From V1-33 sp039795165 (GTDB lineage: Bacteria; Verrucomicrobiota; Verrucomicrobiia; Verrucomicrobiales; V1-33), in the NCBI GenBank assembly GCA_039795165.1, contig JBDKER010000014.1, positions 1 to 64,000 of the forward strand: a DNA stretch of 64,000 nucleotides, written 5' to 3'. The notes under the pieces are model-generated. The model made no database searches. It saw only the letters and a program-made list of their open reading frames with translations, and was not told the origin of the DNA. Each line of letters opens with the position of its first letter. Within the stretch, counting starts at the first letter, position 1. A program made the position numbers and the translations under genes. Positions 17,094-26,260 of this stretch are shown here, one piece after another.

Positions 17094-17582
17094 ATGGCCT
17101 CCCTCAACAAAGTCATGATCATGGGCAACCTCACCCGCGATCCGGAAGTGCGCTACACGCCCAAAGGACAGGCTGTCGTCGATATCGGTCTTGCCGTAAA
17201 CCGCCGCTACAAGGTGGAAAACGAAACGCGCGAGGAAGTCACCTTCATCGATGTCACCTTCTGGGGCCGCAGCGCGGAAGTGATCGGCCAGTACATGAAA
17301 AAAGGCCGCCCTCTCTATGTCGAAGGACGCCTCCAGCTGGATTCATGGGAAGATAAGGCGACCGGACAAAAGAAGAGCCGACTCAAGGTCATCGGGGACG
17401 AATTCCAGTTCCTCGGCGGCAGGGACGGTGGAGCTTCAGGTGGCGGCGGCGAAGAGGACGAAGGCCCGGCGCGCCCGCGTGCCCAGGGTCAGTCCGGCCA
17501 GCGCAGTCAGGCTCCGCCGCAGCGTCAGGCTCCCCAGGAATACCCGGCCGGCCTCGACGACGAAGACGAAATTCCGTTCTGA
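17094..17582 (+). CDS. ssb: Single-stranded DNA-binding protein
   Basis: 162 residues. The OB-fold domain (1-108) begins MASLNKVMIMGNLTRDPEVRY and carries the conserved FIDVTFWGRSAEVIGQYMKKG and LYVEGRLQLDSW blocks. A Gly/Gln/Pro-rich linker follows, and the protein ends DDEDEIPF, the acidic tip that recruits partner proteins in replication and repair. It binds single-stranded DNA as a tetramer. The gene stands alone between the small membrane protein and rtcB. No Shine-Dalgarno precedes the ATG (aatttcctcttacctgt). Confidence 0.96.
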   Translation: MASLNKVMIMGNLTRDPEVRYTPKGQAVVDIGLAVNRRYKVENETREEVTFIDVTFWGRSAEVIGQYMKKGRPLYVEGRLQLDSWEDKATGQKKSRLKVIGDEFQFLGGRDGGASGGGGEEDEGPARPRAQGQSGQRSQAPPQRQAPQEYPAGLDDEDEIPF

Positions 17583-17756
17583 CCGGTTCCCGCGCCCGAC
17601 GCGGCACTCCCATCCGGATTCATCAATCCCCACGGGCCCCGCATGGTCCGCAGCCAAACTCCGTGCCCTCCCGGCACGCCGATCCCGTCATGACCGACGG
17701 CGAGGCAACTCATTGTAAATCATCACGTCTTTCCCGGCTCTGGCCGGACCTTTCTC

Positions 17757-19346
17757 ATGCCACTTTTCAACGGAAATGACCTCCTTGCGGCCGGATGGCC
17801 ACCGGGGCCATGGATCGCCGCCATGCTCAAGGAAGCGGCTGACATGGAAGCCCGCGGCATTCACGATCCGGCCTATGCGCTCAAGTTGCTGCGCCGGGCC
17901 TATCCACCGCCCGATCCCAAGCGTCCGCTCCGCAGCGAACCGGCACCGCTCACGGAAGCGATCGCTCCGACGAATCCGGACGACGATGCGAATATTGCGG
18001 CCTGCCGACGATTCATGAACGACCTCCTGCGCGTTCCGGTGGTGGAGCGGGGCAGTCTCATGCCGGATGCCTGTCCGGCTGGAGCGGCGCGGGCCACCAT
18101 TCCGGTGGGCGGGGCCATTGCGGTCCGCTCGGCCATCATTCCGGCGGCGCACAGTGCGGACATCTGCTGTTCGCTGCACGCCACATTCTTCCGAGCAGAC
18201 CTGCCGGTGGCCCGCCAGCTCGACGCGCTCGCTTCCGTGACCCGCTTCGGGTTCGGGGGACGGCCAGAGGAACAATGGGTACACCATCCGGTGCTCGACG
18301 AACCTGTCTGGGACAATCCCTTCCTCCGTGGACTGGAACGCCATGCAGCCATGCACCTCGCCGACCAGGGCGATGGCAACCACTTCGCCTTCCTTGGCAA
18401 GGTCACCTTCTCCCGCGATGTCCTCCGCAAGTACGAAGCAGCGGGACACGACGACTTCGCACGCCGCATCGCGGACCAATCAGGCGATTCCGCGGAATTC
18501 CTTGCGCTGGTGACGCATCATGGTTCCCGCGGGCTCGGAGCGCATGTCTACAAGCGCGGGCAGCAGGCCGCGCTGGATCACACCGGCAGGGTTGCGCAGG
18601 GCATTCCAGATTCTGCGGCATGGCTGGACATCACGGAACCGGATGGGATCGCCTACTGGGACGCCCTCCAGTACATCAGCCGCTGGACCCTAGCCAATCA
18701 CCACGCCATTCACGACCGCTTTCTCCGCGCCATCGGAGCCACGGCAGTGGCCACCATGAGCAATGAACACAATTTTGTCTGGCAGGAAGGCGACCTCTTT
18801 CTCCATGGCAAAGGGGCCACGCCGGCATGGAACGACGCCTTCGGGCGACCGCTCCCGGGGCTCATTCCGCTCAACATGGCAGCTCCCATTCTGATGGTGC
18901 TGGGCCGCCAGAACCGGGAATTCCTTTCCTTCGCTCCCCACGGGGCGGGCCGGAATTTCTCGCGCACCGCCATCGCCAAACCATACCGCGACCGGAAGAC
19001 GGGTCTGCCGGACCCGGATCTTGTCCGCAAGGCCATTGCAGCCGCCACGCCGGGACTCGATATCCGCTGGTTCTGCGGCACCCCGGACGTCACGGAATCC
19101 CCGCTCGGCTACAAGCCGGCTGATCAGGTGCGCGCTCAGATCGAAACCTTCGGTCTCGCGGACATCACCGCGGAAATCACCCCACTCGGGTCCCTCATGG
19201 CAGGCGATCCCGGTCCGGCCCCATGGAAACGGCGGAAGGACGAACTTTCCCCGAAACAACTCCGGCAGATCGAACACCGCGCAGACCGCCGGAAACTGAA
19301 ACAGCACCTCCTCCACCCGGACGAGGAAACCGACGATCCCGCCTGA
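17757..19346 (+). CDS. rtcB: Divergent RtcB-family RNA ligase
   Basis: 529 residues. RtcB joins RNA 2',3'-cyclic phosphate or 3'-phosphate ends to 5'-OH ends using GTP and Mn2+. Family blocks appear in order but altered: SADICCSLHATF (usually PDIGCGM; metal Cys kept), DQGDGNHFAF (usually GTGNHF), THHGSRGLG, ANHHAIH, NEHNFVWQEG, HGKGATPAW and SFAPHGAGRNFSRT. The last holds the histidine that takes the GMP adduct. The longer N terminus (about 100 residues before the first block) and altered residues place it in an atypical branch, so substrate range may differ. No archease or RtcA gene is adjacent. The gene is isolated; its stop is 9 bp from the convergent cysteine desulfurase stop. Confidence 0.85.
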   Translation: MPLFNGNDLLAAGWPPGPWIAAMLKEAADMEARGIHDPAYALKLLRRAYPPPDPKRPLRSEPAPLTEAIAPTNPDDDANIAACRRFMNDLLRVPVVERGSLMPDACPAGAARATIPVGGAIAVRSAIIPAAHSADICCSLHATFFRADLPVARQLDALASVTRFGFGGRPEEQWVHHPVLDEPVWDNPFLRGLERHAAMHLADQGDGNHFAFLGKVTFSRDVLRKYEAAGHDDFARRIADQSGDSAEFLALVTHHGSRGLGAHVYKRGQQAALDHTGRVAQGIPDSAAWLDITEPDGIAYWDALQYISRWTLANHHAIHDRFLRAIGATAVATMSNEHNFVWQEGDLFLHGKGATPAWNDAFGRPLPGLIPLNMAAPILMVLGRQNREFLSFAPHGAGRNFSRTAIAKPYRDRKTGLPDPDLVRKAIAAATPGLDIRWFCGTPDVTESPLGYKPADQVRAQIETFGLADITAEITPLGSLMAGDPGPAPWKRRKDELSPKQLRQIEHRADRRKLKQHLLHPDEETDDPA

Positions 19347-19355
19347 ACCCGGGCC

Positions 19356-20522
19356 TCAGCGCGGCCCCTGCCCCATCACTTCACGCACCCGGCCCGCCGC
19401 CCATACAAAGGCATCCACGGCTTCCCGGATTTCCGCAGCAGTCGTCAGTCGCGACAGCGATACCCGCAGGGTTTCCCGTGCCTCGGCAGCTCCGAGCCCC
19501 ATGGCAGCGAGCACCGGCGAAATGGCATGCGTGCCCGTATGACAGGCACTGCCGGCACTCACGCAGACGCCCCGCTGATCGAGCAATACCATCATGGCAG
19601 CAGCCTCCACCCCGGCCACCCGCAGACTGCTCGTGTTCGGAGTCCGTTCCGCCCCGGCCCCGTTCACCGTCACACCCGCCAGCCTCGCACCAACCTCCCG
19701 CTCGAATTCATCCCGCAGCGCCGCCACGGGATCGTGCCCGGCTGCCACCTGTTCCAGATGCCGGCGACCGCATGCGGCTGCCATTCCGATCGCCACGATG
19801 CCGGCGACATTTTCGGTGCCGGCCCGCCGCCCGCCTTCCTGCCCCCCGCCGGTCAGCATGGGCGCAAAGGCAATCCGCCGGTTCACATAAAGCACACCTA
19901 CCCCCTTGGGCGCATGAAATTTGTGTCCGGACAAAGCGAGCGTATGCACATGCCCGCCGCGGAGACGGATCGGCACTTTCCCAGCGGCCTGCACGGCGTC
20001 GGTGTGAAAGAGGGCACCGCACGATTCCGCCATGGCGGCCGCCTCGGCCACCGGCTGCACCACACCGGTCTCATTGTTCGCCTGCATCAGGCAGACAAGG
20101 GCGGTCCGCCCGGGTACAAGGACCGACTGCAGTTCCCCGAGATCAATGGTCCCGTCCCGCCGCGTCCCGAGCCGCGTCACCCGGCAACCATCCCGTTCCT
20201 CCAGCTCCCGCAGACACCGCCTCACGGCATCGTGCTCAGCCGCACAGGTCACAAAATGATCGCGTTCCGGAAAGAGCCGCCGCGCGGACAGAATCGCCGC
20301 ATTATCCGACTCGGTCCCGCCACTCGTGAAGACAATCTCCTCCGGATCACAGTCGAGCAGTTCCGCCACCTGTTCCCGCGCCACCGCCACCGCCCGCCGC
20401 ACCGGCCGCGCCAGTCCGTAGCCGCTCGAGGGATTCGCAAAATGCCCATCAAGGAAGGGCAGCATCGCTTCCCGCACCTCCGCATCCAGCGGTGTCGTTG
20501 CATTGTTATCCAGATAAATCAT
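19356..20522 (-). CDS. Cysteine desulfurase (NifS/IscS family)
   Basis: 388 residues from MIYLDNNATTPLD. PLP-dependent enzyme that removes sulfur from cysteine for Fe-S clusters or tRNA thiolation. AEHDAV and HTDAVQAAGK are typical PLP-contact blocks; Lys201 in SGHKFHAPKG forms the Schiff base; Cys327 in SAGSACHTGTH is the persulfide residue. FTSGGTESDN binds the phosphate. Motif spacing fits class I (NifS/IscS) rather than SufS. No iscU or iscR neighbours are seen. A start 57 bp upstream (20579) is in frame but adds residues without homology. It is divergent from radC (112 bp apart). Confidence 0.92.
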   Translation of the reverse strand: MIYLDNNATTPLDAEVREAMLPFLDGHFANPSSGYGLARPVRRAVAVAREQVAELLDCDPEEIVFTSGGTESDNAAILSARRLFPERDHFVTCAAEHDAVRRCLRELEERDGCRVTRLGTRRDGTIDLGELQSVLVPGRTALVCLMQANNETGVVQPVAEAAAMAESCGALFHTDAVQAAGKVPIRLRGGHVHTLALSGHKFHAPKGVGVLYVNRRIAFAPMLTGGGQEGGRRAGTENVAGIVAIGMAAACGRRHLEQVAAGHDPVAALRDEFEREVGARLAGVTVNGAGAERTPNTSSLRVAGVEAAAMMVLLDQRGVCVSAGSACHTGTHAISPVLAAMGLGAAEARETLRVSLSRLTTAAEIREAVDAFVWAAGRVREVMGQGPR

Positions 20523-20634
20523 CGGTCTGTCCCCCACTCCACCGTTCTCCCGCCTCCCGCAAGCCTGCGACAAATTCAATTTTCCACCGCAATTACGGTT
20601 TTCAACACAACAAAGGCGCCGCTAGAGTGGCCCC

Positions 20635-21351
20635 ATGTCTTTCCACCACGATCCCGCCCCGTCCCCGCGCATCCACGACCTCCCGGAAACGGAACGACCG
20701 CGCGAAAAAATGAAACGTCTCGGCCCGGGGGCGCTCTCGCCCGCGGAACTGCTCAGCATTTTTCTCGGCACAGGCACGGTCGGTCTCAACGCAGTCGAGG
20801 TTGGCCACGCCCTCTTCAGCCGCTACCGCAGCTTCACCGCCCTCGGCCGCCTCGGCTGGCAGGACCTCATGGAACAAAGGGCGGTGGGCGAAGTCAAAGC
20901 CCTGCACCTCGCCGCCGCCTTCGAACTGGGACGCCGCCTCGCCTCGGAAACATGGGACGCCACCCCGCTGGACAAACCGGATGCGGTCGCCGCCCTCCTC
21001 GGACCGTCCCTCACCCTTGAACCAACCGAAGTCCTCAAGGTGGTTCTGCTCACGGTGCGCTGCACACTCATCGGAATCGAGGAAATCAGCCGCGGCACGC
21101 TCACGGAAACCAGTGCCCACCCCCGCGAAATCCTGCTGCCGGTCATCCGGCGCCGCGCATGGGGATTCATCCTGACCCACAATCACCCGGGCGGCGATCC
21201 CTCGCCGAGCAGCGCGGACCGCGCCCTCACCTCCCGCCTCCGCGACGCCGCGAGCCTCCTCCATCTCAATTTCCTCGACCACATCATCATCGGAGTCCCC
21301 ACCAGCACCACACCGGGATATTTCAGTTTCCGCGAGCACGGCATGATGTAA
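20635..21351 (+). CDS. radC: RadC-family (JAB1/MPN) protein
   Basis: 238 residues. N-terminal helix-hairpin-helix region (LPETERPREKMKRLGPGALS, AELLSIFLGTG) and a C-terminal JAMM-like metalloprotease fold with THNHPGGDPSPSSAD, which supplies the His-x-His...Asp metal ligands and ends at FREHGMM. RadC was once linked to DNA repair, but its activity remains unclear. Start ATG at 20635 is preceded by a TAGAGT box 6 bp upstream (20623-20628), which hints at a very short leader. lpxA begins 27 bp downstream, so the two may be co-transcribed. Confidence 0.93.
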   Translation: MSFHHDPAPSPRIHDLPETERPREKMKRLGPGALSPAELLSIFLGTGTVGLNAVEVGHALFSRYRSFTALGRLGWQDLMEQRAVGEVKALHLAAAFELGRRLASETWDATPLDKPDAVAALLGPSLTLEPTEVLKVVLLTVRCTLIGIEEISRGTLTETSAHPREILLPVIRRRAWGFILTHNHPGGDPSPSSADRALTSRLRDAASLLHLNFLDHIIIGVPTSTTPGYFSFREHGMM

Positions 21352-21378
21352 CCATGCCCCACGCCGCACTCACCCTGC

Positions 21379-22158
21379 ATGCACCATCCCACCGCCATCA
21401 TCCACCCGAAAGCCAGCATCGGCTCGGACGTCACCATCGGACCGTTCGCCATCATCGAGGAAGATACCGAAATCGGTGACGGTTGCTCCATCGCCGCCCA
21501 CGCCCAGATTCTCCGCGGTTCCTGCCTCGGCCCCCGCAACACGATCGACCGCGCCGCCATCATCGGCGGCAACCCGCAGTCGCTTTCCTTCAACCCCAAA
21601 ACCCCCAGCGGCGTCCGCATCGGCGAAGGCAATACCATCCGGGAACACGTCACCATCCACCGCAGCATGTACGAAAACGGCGTCACCACGGTCGGCAGTC
21701 ACGCGTTCCTCATGGCTTCCTGCCACCTCGGACACGATGCCTCGCTGGGCGACCACTCGGTCGTCGCCAATGCCGCCCTCGTAGCGGGCCACGTCACCAT
21801 CGGCCACCATTGCTTCCTCGGTGGAGGATCGGTCTACCATCAGTTCATCCGCGTCGGTTCCTACGCCATGGTGCAGGGAAATGGTTCGTTCTCCCGCGAC
21901 ATTCCGCCGTTCTGCACGGCCTTCCGCGAAAACCTCGTGGCCGGACTCAATGTCGTGGGCCTCCGCAGAAATGGATTCGACCGCGAAGCCCGCACCGCCC
22001 TCAAATCGGCCTACAGCACGGTCTTCCGCGACCCTGCCGGCCCGGTCAAGGCGGCCACGGCAGCCCTCGCGGCAGCCCCATGGACCCCGGCGGCCCGCGA
22101 ATTCCTCGAATTCATCGCGGCCTCCGGATCCCGCGGAATCGCAGGTCCGCGCGACTGA
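21379..22158 (+). CDS. lpxA: UDP-N-acetylglucosamine acyltransferase
   Basis: 259 residues, typical LpxA size. It transfers a 3-hydroxyacyl chain from ACP to the 3-OH of UDP-GlcNAc, the first step of lipid A synthesis in the cytoplasm. Left-handed beta-helix hexapeptide repeats run through residues 1-190 (for example AIIHPKASIGSDVTIGPFAI). HLGHDASLGDH contains the catalytic histidine; GNPQSLSFNPKTPSGVRIG and NVVGLRRNGF are LpxA-specific. With lpxC-fabZ in this window it shows the cell makes lipid A. Elsewhere lpxA often sits beside lpxC/fabZ or lpxD; here they are 19 kb apart. Confidence 0.95.
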   Translation: MHHPTAIIHPKASIGSDVTIGPFAIIEEDTEIGDGCSIAAHAQILRGSCLGPRNTIDRAAIIGGNPQSLSFNPKTPSGVRIGEGNTIREHVTIHRSMYENGVTTVGSHAFLMASCHLGHDASLGDHSVVANAALVAGHVTIGHHCFLGGGSVYHQFIRVGSYAMVQGNGSFSRDIPPFCTAFRENLVAGLNVVGLRRNGFDREARTALKSAYSTVFRDPAGPVKAATAALAAAPWTPAAREFLEFIAASGSRGIAGPRD

Positions 22159-22221
22159 TCGCTGCCCGCATGCGTATCTTGCACAACCGCCGCTCCGGCG
22201 TTCCCTTTCCCATCCTTCCTC

Positions 22222-23664
22222 ATGTCCACCCTTCCTGAACTTCCCATTCTCCGTCACGGCCAGCCCTACCTGTCCCTCGACGTCGCCGAAATCCCGCACG
22301 TCGCCACCGGACAACCGGTCATCCGCATCAGCCAGGCCAACAGCGGTCTCATTTCCCGCGACCTCGCCAAATCCCGCGAAGCCCGCAGCGTCCTGCGGAG
22401 CATTCCGACCCGCGACCGCACCGCCATGGTCAAGCGCGCAGGCGAAATCTTCCTCAACGATACACTGCCCATCGGAACCAACGGCCTCACCCAGTCGCCG
22501 GAAGACTACGTGCACCAGCTGAGCACGACGAGCGGCCTCCCGCACTCGCTTATCCGCATGAACCTGAAGCGGCTCGGCGGCATTTTCGACCAGATCGACA
22601 CCATTCTGCGCGGCCTCACCCGCGGCATGGACCTCGATGTCATCGACCGAGGCTTCGGTACCCAGGGCGGAGCCCCGGTATCGTGGCACTGCGTCACGGA
22701 TAATCTCGCCGTCATTCTCCCGAGCAATTCCCCGGCCGTCAATGCCCTCTGGATCCCGTCGATCGCCCTCGGCGTCCCCGTCATCCTCAAACCGGGCCGT
22801 GAGGAACCATGGACGCCATGGCGCGTCATCGAAAGCCTCTTCAAGGCAGGCATTCCGCGCGAAGCCATCAGTTTCTACCCCACCGGACACGACGGTTCCG
22901 GTGTGCTCATCCGCAATGCCGGCCGTGTCATGATGTTCGGCGACGATACCACCGTGGCCCAGTACGCCTCGGACCCGCGAGTGGAAGTTCATGGCTCTGG
23001 CCGCAGCAAGATCCTCATCGGCGAGGACAAAATCGAAAACTGGCGCGAGTACCTGCCGGTCCTCGTGGAAAGCGTGAGCGCCAACAGCGGCCGTTCCTGC
23101 ATCAATGCCTCGGCCATCCTCGTGCCAAAATACGCCCGCGAAATCGCCGACGCCCTCGCCCGCGAACTCCTCGCGATTTCGCCGCGCGCCGCCGATGACC
23201 CGGAAGCCCGCCTCTCGGGCTTTGCCAACCCAGCCATGCCGGACTGGATCGACAGCACCATCGAAGACGGACTCAATACAAAGGGAGCCAGCGATGTCTC
23301 GTTCGCCCTGCGCGGCACCCCGCGGAAAGCCAGCCGTGATGGCATGAATTACCTCCTGCCCACCATCGTGCATTGCCCGGATTTCCACCACCCGCTCGCG
23401 AACCGCGAATTCCTCTTCCCCTTCGCCAGCGTCACGGAAGTCCCCCAGCAGGCCATGCTCGACCTCATCGGTCCCTCCCTCGTCGTCACCGCCATCACGG
23501 AGGACCAGCCCTGGATCCACGAACTGCTCGAATCAACGGACATCGACCGCCTCAACCTCGGACCGAATCCCACCAACCGCGTCCAGTGGGACCAACCCCA
23601 CGAAGGCAATCTCTTCGAGTTCCTCTACCGCCGCCGCTCCATCGGCCTCGCCGGAGCCGCCTGA
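22222..23664 (+). CDS. Aldehyde dehydrogenase family protein
   Basis: 480 residues. The fold and catalytic cysteine are recognisable: NLAVILPSNSPAVNALWIPS (cofactor region), NSGRSCINASAI (catalytic Cys) and GPNPTNRVQWDQPHEGNLFE near the C terminus, where most family members have a substrate-channel loop. EVHGSGRSKILIGED replaces the usual FTGS motif. The N-terminal LSTTSGLPHSLIRMNLKR segment resembles uncharacterised members seen next to alcohol dehydrogenases. Together with the iron alcohol dehydrogenase 20 bp downstream it probably interconverts an aldehyde with its alcohol and acid (or acyl-CoA). The substrate is not evident. Confidence 0.82.
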   Translation: MSTLPELPILRHGQPYLSLDVAEIPHVATGQPVIRISQANSGLISRDLAKSREARSVLRSIPTRDRTAMVKRAGEIFLNDTLPIGTNGLTQSPEDYVHQLSTTSGLPHSLIRMNLKRLGGIFDQIDTILRGLTRGMDLDVIDRGFGTQGGAPVSWHCVTDNLAVILPSNSPAVNALWIPSIALGVPVILKPGREEPWTPWRVIESLFKAGIPREAISFYPTGHDGSGVLIRNAGRVMMFGDDTTVAQYASDPRVEVHGSGRSKILIGEDKIENWREYLPVLVESVSANSGRSCINASAILVPKYAREIADALARELLAISPRAADDPEARLSGFANPAMPDWIDSTIEDGLNTKGASDVSFALRGTPRKASRDGMNYLLPTIVHCPDFHHPLANREFLFPFASVTEVPQQAMLDLIGPSLVVTAITEDQPWIHELLESTDIDRLNLGPNPTNRVQWDQPHEGNLFEFLYRRRSIGLAGAA

Positions 23665-23684
23665 CCTCCCCCGCTTCCTCCGGC

Positions 23685-24884
23685 ATGCCTCCCCCCACGC
23701 GCCTCACCGCCGAGCGCCTCATCGCGTTATTCTGCCCGGACGCGCCGGCCTTCGTTCCCGCCTTCCGCGACACTCCCGGAACCGCCGTCGTCTTCGGAAA
23801 TGGCGAAGTCGACCGCACCGGCGTCCTCGCCCGCAACCTAAAGGCGGAACGCGTGCTCGTGGTCACGGACCGCGGCATCGCCGAAGCCGGCCACCTCGAC
23901 CGCGTCGTCGCCAGTCTCTCAGCTGCCGGCCTGGAATGGTCGGCCTTCATGGGGGTCATCGAAAATCCGACCACGGATACGGTGGACGCCTGCGTGGCCA
24001 GTGCACGAGCCTGCCAGGCGGATTTCCTCATTGGACTGGGCGGCGGCAGCAGCATGGACACAGCCAAGGGCTGCAATTTCCTCCTCACGAACGGAGGATC
24101 CATGAAGGACTACTGGGGCTCGGGAAAAGCGACCCAGCCCATGCTGCCGAGCATCGCCATTCCCACCACAGCCGGAACAGGCAGCGAAATGCAGAGCTAC
24201 GCCCTCATTTCCGACGCCATCACCCACGCCAAAATGGCCTGCGGCGACCGCAAGGCTGCCGCCCGTATCGCCATTCTCGATCCGGCCCTCACCTTCTCCC
24301 AGCCCGCCCGCGTCACGGCCCTCACGGGCATCGATGCCATCGCCCACGCCATCGAAAGCGCGGTCAGCCGCAACCACTCGGAAACCTCGCTGGCCTACAG
24401 CCGCACGGCCTTCGCCCTCCTCGCACGGGCCTTCCCGCGCGTTCTCGCGGACCCAGGCGACGCCGAGGCCCGCGCCGCCATGCTCCTCGGTGCCGCCCTC
24501 GCAGGCACAGCCATCGAGAATTCCATGCTCGGAGCCGCCCACAGCGCGGCCAACCCCCTCACGGCCCACCTCGGCACCCTCCATGGCGAAGCCGTCGGTC
24601 TCCTGCTCCCTCACGTGGTCCGCCTCAACTCCGCCAACCCAGCCGCCGCGACCACCTACCGATCCCTAGAATCAGCCGCCGCTCTCCCGGCTGACTCGCT
24701 CCCGGATTTTCTCACAGGCCTCCTCGCCTCGGCCAGCCTGCCATCGCAGATCGAGTTCCCCGATTCCCTCCTCCCGGCCCTCGCCACCATGGCCGCCGCC
24801 CAGTGGACTGCTCAGTTCAATCCCGTCCCGGTCACCGCGGACGATTTCACAGGCCTCTACTCAGCCGCCCGTTCCCGGAACTGA
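23685..24884 (+). CDS. Iron-containing alcohol dehydrogenase
   Basis: 399 residues. Group III alcohol dehydrogenase: an N-terminal dinucleotide-binding domain with IGLGGGSSMDTAKG and IAIPTTAGTGSE, then a metal-binding domain with GIDAIAHAIES and AHSAANPLTAHLGTLHGEAVG, whose His residues bind Fe2+. It uses NAD(P)H to interconvert aldehydes and alcohols. Start ATG at 23685, 20 bp after the aldehyde dehydrogenase stop, so the pair is an operon. The last 24 bp overlap the convergent DUF5063 gene. Confidence 0.88.
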   Translation: MPPPTRLTAERLIALFCPDAPAFVPAFRDTPGTAVVFGNGEVDRTGVLARNLKAERVLVVTDRGIAEAGHLDRVVASLSAAGLEWSAFMGVIENPTTDTVDACVASARACQADFLIGLGGGSSMDTAKGCNFLLTNGGSMKDYWGSGKATQPMLPSIAIPTTAGTGSEMQSYALISDAITHAKMACGDRKAAARIAILDPALTFSQPARVTALTGIDAIAHAIESAVSRNHSETSLAYSRTAFALLARAFPRVLADPGDAEARAAMLLGAALAGTAIENSMLGAAHSAANPLTAHLGTLHGEAVGLLLPHVVRLNSANPAAATTYRSLESAAALPADSLPDFLTGLLASASLPSQIEFPDSLLPALATMAAAQWTAQFNPVPVTADDFTGLYSAARSRN

Positions 24885-25367
24885 ACCTCCGGAGTCCCCC
24901 GTCCGGTAGAGTTCCAGGGCAGTCAGTGCATGCACCGCATGCCGCGCCCAGTGTGTCCGGTAGCTCAAGCTCCAATCGAAGCACGCCGCCTCAAGATTTC
25001 CCTGCCGCGCCTGATCCACTCCCTCGGCCAGATCGCGGTAAATATCTGCAAGGTCGTCCGCCAGCATCCCCATCACGGGCTCGTCGTCGGCCTCTAGATC
25101 ATGCGGATCAAAGACCACCCGGTAGAAACTAAAGGGAAGTTCCGCGAATCGACGGACCGCCCGTCCGAATTCCGCCTCTTCCAGCCGGCGACCGTCAGTT
25201 TCCACCCCCTGAGGATGCACCTCCACCGCCGGAATATGTAGCAGCAAACGCAACAGCAACCGCCGGATCCGCCACAGGTCCGCTGCCACCAGCGGCCGCC
25301 CAGCCTCGGCCAGACCGCAGAATTCCTCCGCCGCCAGCCGGAATGCTTCCACAGATGCCGTTTCCAT
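24861..25367 (-). CDS. DUF5063 protein
   Basis: 168 residues, cytoplasmic, no signal peptide. FYRVVFDPHDLEADDEPVMG, LADDLADIYRDLAEGVDQA and the WSLSYRTHWARHAVHALTAL helix are the recognisable pattern of the DUF5063 family, whose function is unknown. It is probably all alpha-helical. Its 3' end overlaps the alcohol dehydrogenase gene by 24 bp tail to tail. Confidence 0.8.
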   Translation of the reverse strand: METASVEAFRLAAEEFCGLAEAGRPLVAADLWRIRRLLLRLLLHIPAVEVHPQGVETDGRRLEEAEFGRAVRRFAELPFSFYRVVFDPHDLEADDEPVMGMLADDLADIYRDLAEGVDQARQGNLEAACFDWSLSYRTHWARHAVHALTALELYRTGDSGGSVPGTGG

Positions 25368-25488
25368 GCGCTAACCGCCGTAGCCACTCACAGCCGCAAC
25401 CGCAAGCCGGTTGATAACCGCCCGGAGCTGGCCTGTCCCATGGTCGCCGTTTCCATGGCGCAATCCGGCTTTGTGACTTAATCGACCG

Positions 25489-25516
25489 TTTACAAAATCG
25501 GAAATTCCCCTATGAT
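25489..25516 (+). promoter_or_regulatory. Putative promoter of the coiled-coil/beta-sandwich operon, possibly leaderless
   Basis: TTTACA (25489-25494), a 16-bp spacer and TATGAT (25511-25516). Transcription would be expected to start about 7 bp past the -10 box, which falls on the ATG at 25523, so the mRNA may be leaderless. Each box matches consensus at five of six positions. The site lies in a locally AT-rich patch. Confidence 0.45.
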
Positions 25517-25522
25517 GCTCCC

Positions 25523-26260
25523 ATGCTTCGACCTGCTGCGATCCGGTGGTCAGCCCTGCTTTCTGCGGCGGCCGTGACCTTCGTGTCAGCAGCACCCGAT
25601 TCCGGGAACGACCCCCTGCGGCAGCGGTTTGCTGCGTGGAAGGATCAGTTGGCGCGCGATACCGCCGTGCTGCGGGAACAGTATCTGTCTCTGCTGCAGA
25701 GGACGGAAAAGGAATTTGCAGAGGGTCGGCAGTACCGCGCCGCCGCGGCCGCCCGGAAGGAAGCAGAAACAGTCGCGCAATCGCTCGGACGCTCCCTCGC
25801 ACCGTCATTCCAACCGGCCAGCCGACCCGCCAACGCTCCAGATGCCAGTTTCGCCAGTGGCGTCACGCTCATGGCGGAAAACGCCGAATTGTCCGGCGGA
25901 GTCTCGCTGGAATCCCCAGTCGATGGATCGTCTCCTGTCCTGACAAACTGGACATCCACAGAATCAGGAGCCCGCTGGTCTCTGCCGGATGGCCTTGCCC
26001 CGGGCGGCTACGAAGTCGAACTGACCTTCTCAGGCGATGCGGAATCGGGCGGCTCTCTCACCATTGCCGAAGGATTTCATCAGCTGCGCCGCACCATCGA
26101 ACCCGGCAAGGGATGGCAGGAATTCCGCACGGAGGTCATCGGGACGCTGCGGCTGCTCGGTCATGCCACGGCCATTGAGCTTTCCGCTGCCGCCATCCGC
26201 AGCAGTGGCCTGTTCCGGCTGCAGTCGCTCCGGCTCATTCCGGTCCCGGCGAATCCATGA
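25523..26260 (+). CDS. Secreted coiled-coil plus beta-sandwich protein (operon gene 1)
   Basis: 245 residues, function unknown. A signal peptide (to about residue 23, TFVSAAP) is followed by a charged helical module (30-90: LREQYLSLLQRTEKEFAEGRQ, seen here as QYLSLLQRTEKEF, ending in an Ala-rich helix with RKEAETVAQ). Residues 140-245 look like a carbohydrate-binding-type beta-sandwich: WSLPDGLAPGGYEVELTFSG, LRRTIEPGKGWQEFRTEVIG, LRLLGHATAIELSAA and FRLQSLRLIPVP. The same layout recurs in the next two genes. Its stop overlaps the next start by 4 bp (ATGA). An extracytoplasmic location is inferred from the signal peptide. Confidence 0.8.
   Translation: MLRPAAIRWSALLSAAAVTFVSAAPDSGNDPLRQRFAAWKDQLARDTAVLREQYLSLLQRTEKEFAEGRQYRAAAAARKEAETVAQSLGRSLAPSFQPASRPANAPDASFASGVTLMAENAELSGGVSLESPVDGSSPVLTNWTSTESGARWSLPDGLAPGGYEVELTFSGDAESGGSLTIAEGFHQLRRTIEPGKGWQEFRTEVIGTLRLLGHATAIELSAAAIRSSGLFRLQSLRLIPVPANP

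Noticed and set aside
21370..23520. 716-residue minus-strand frame opposite lpxA and the aldehyde dehydrogenase
   Set aside because: Asp/Glu/Gly/Val-rich shadow without conserved motifs.
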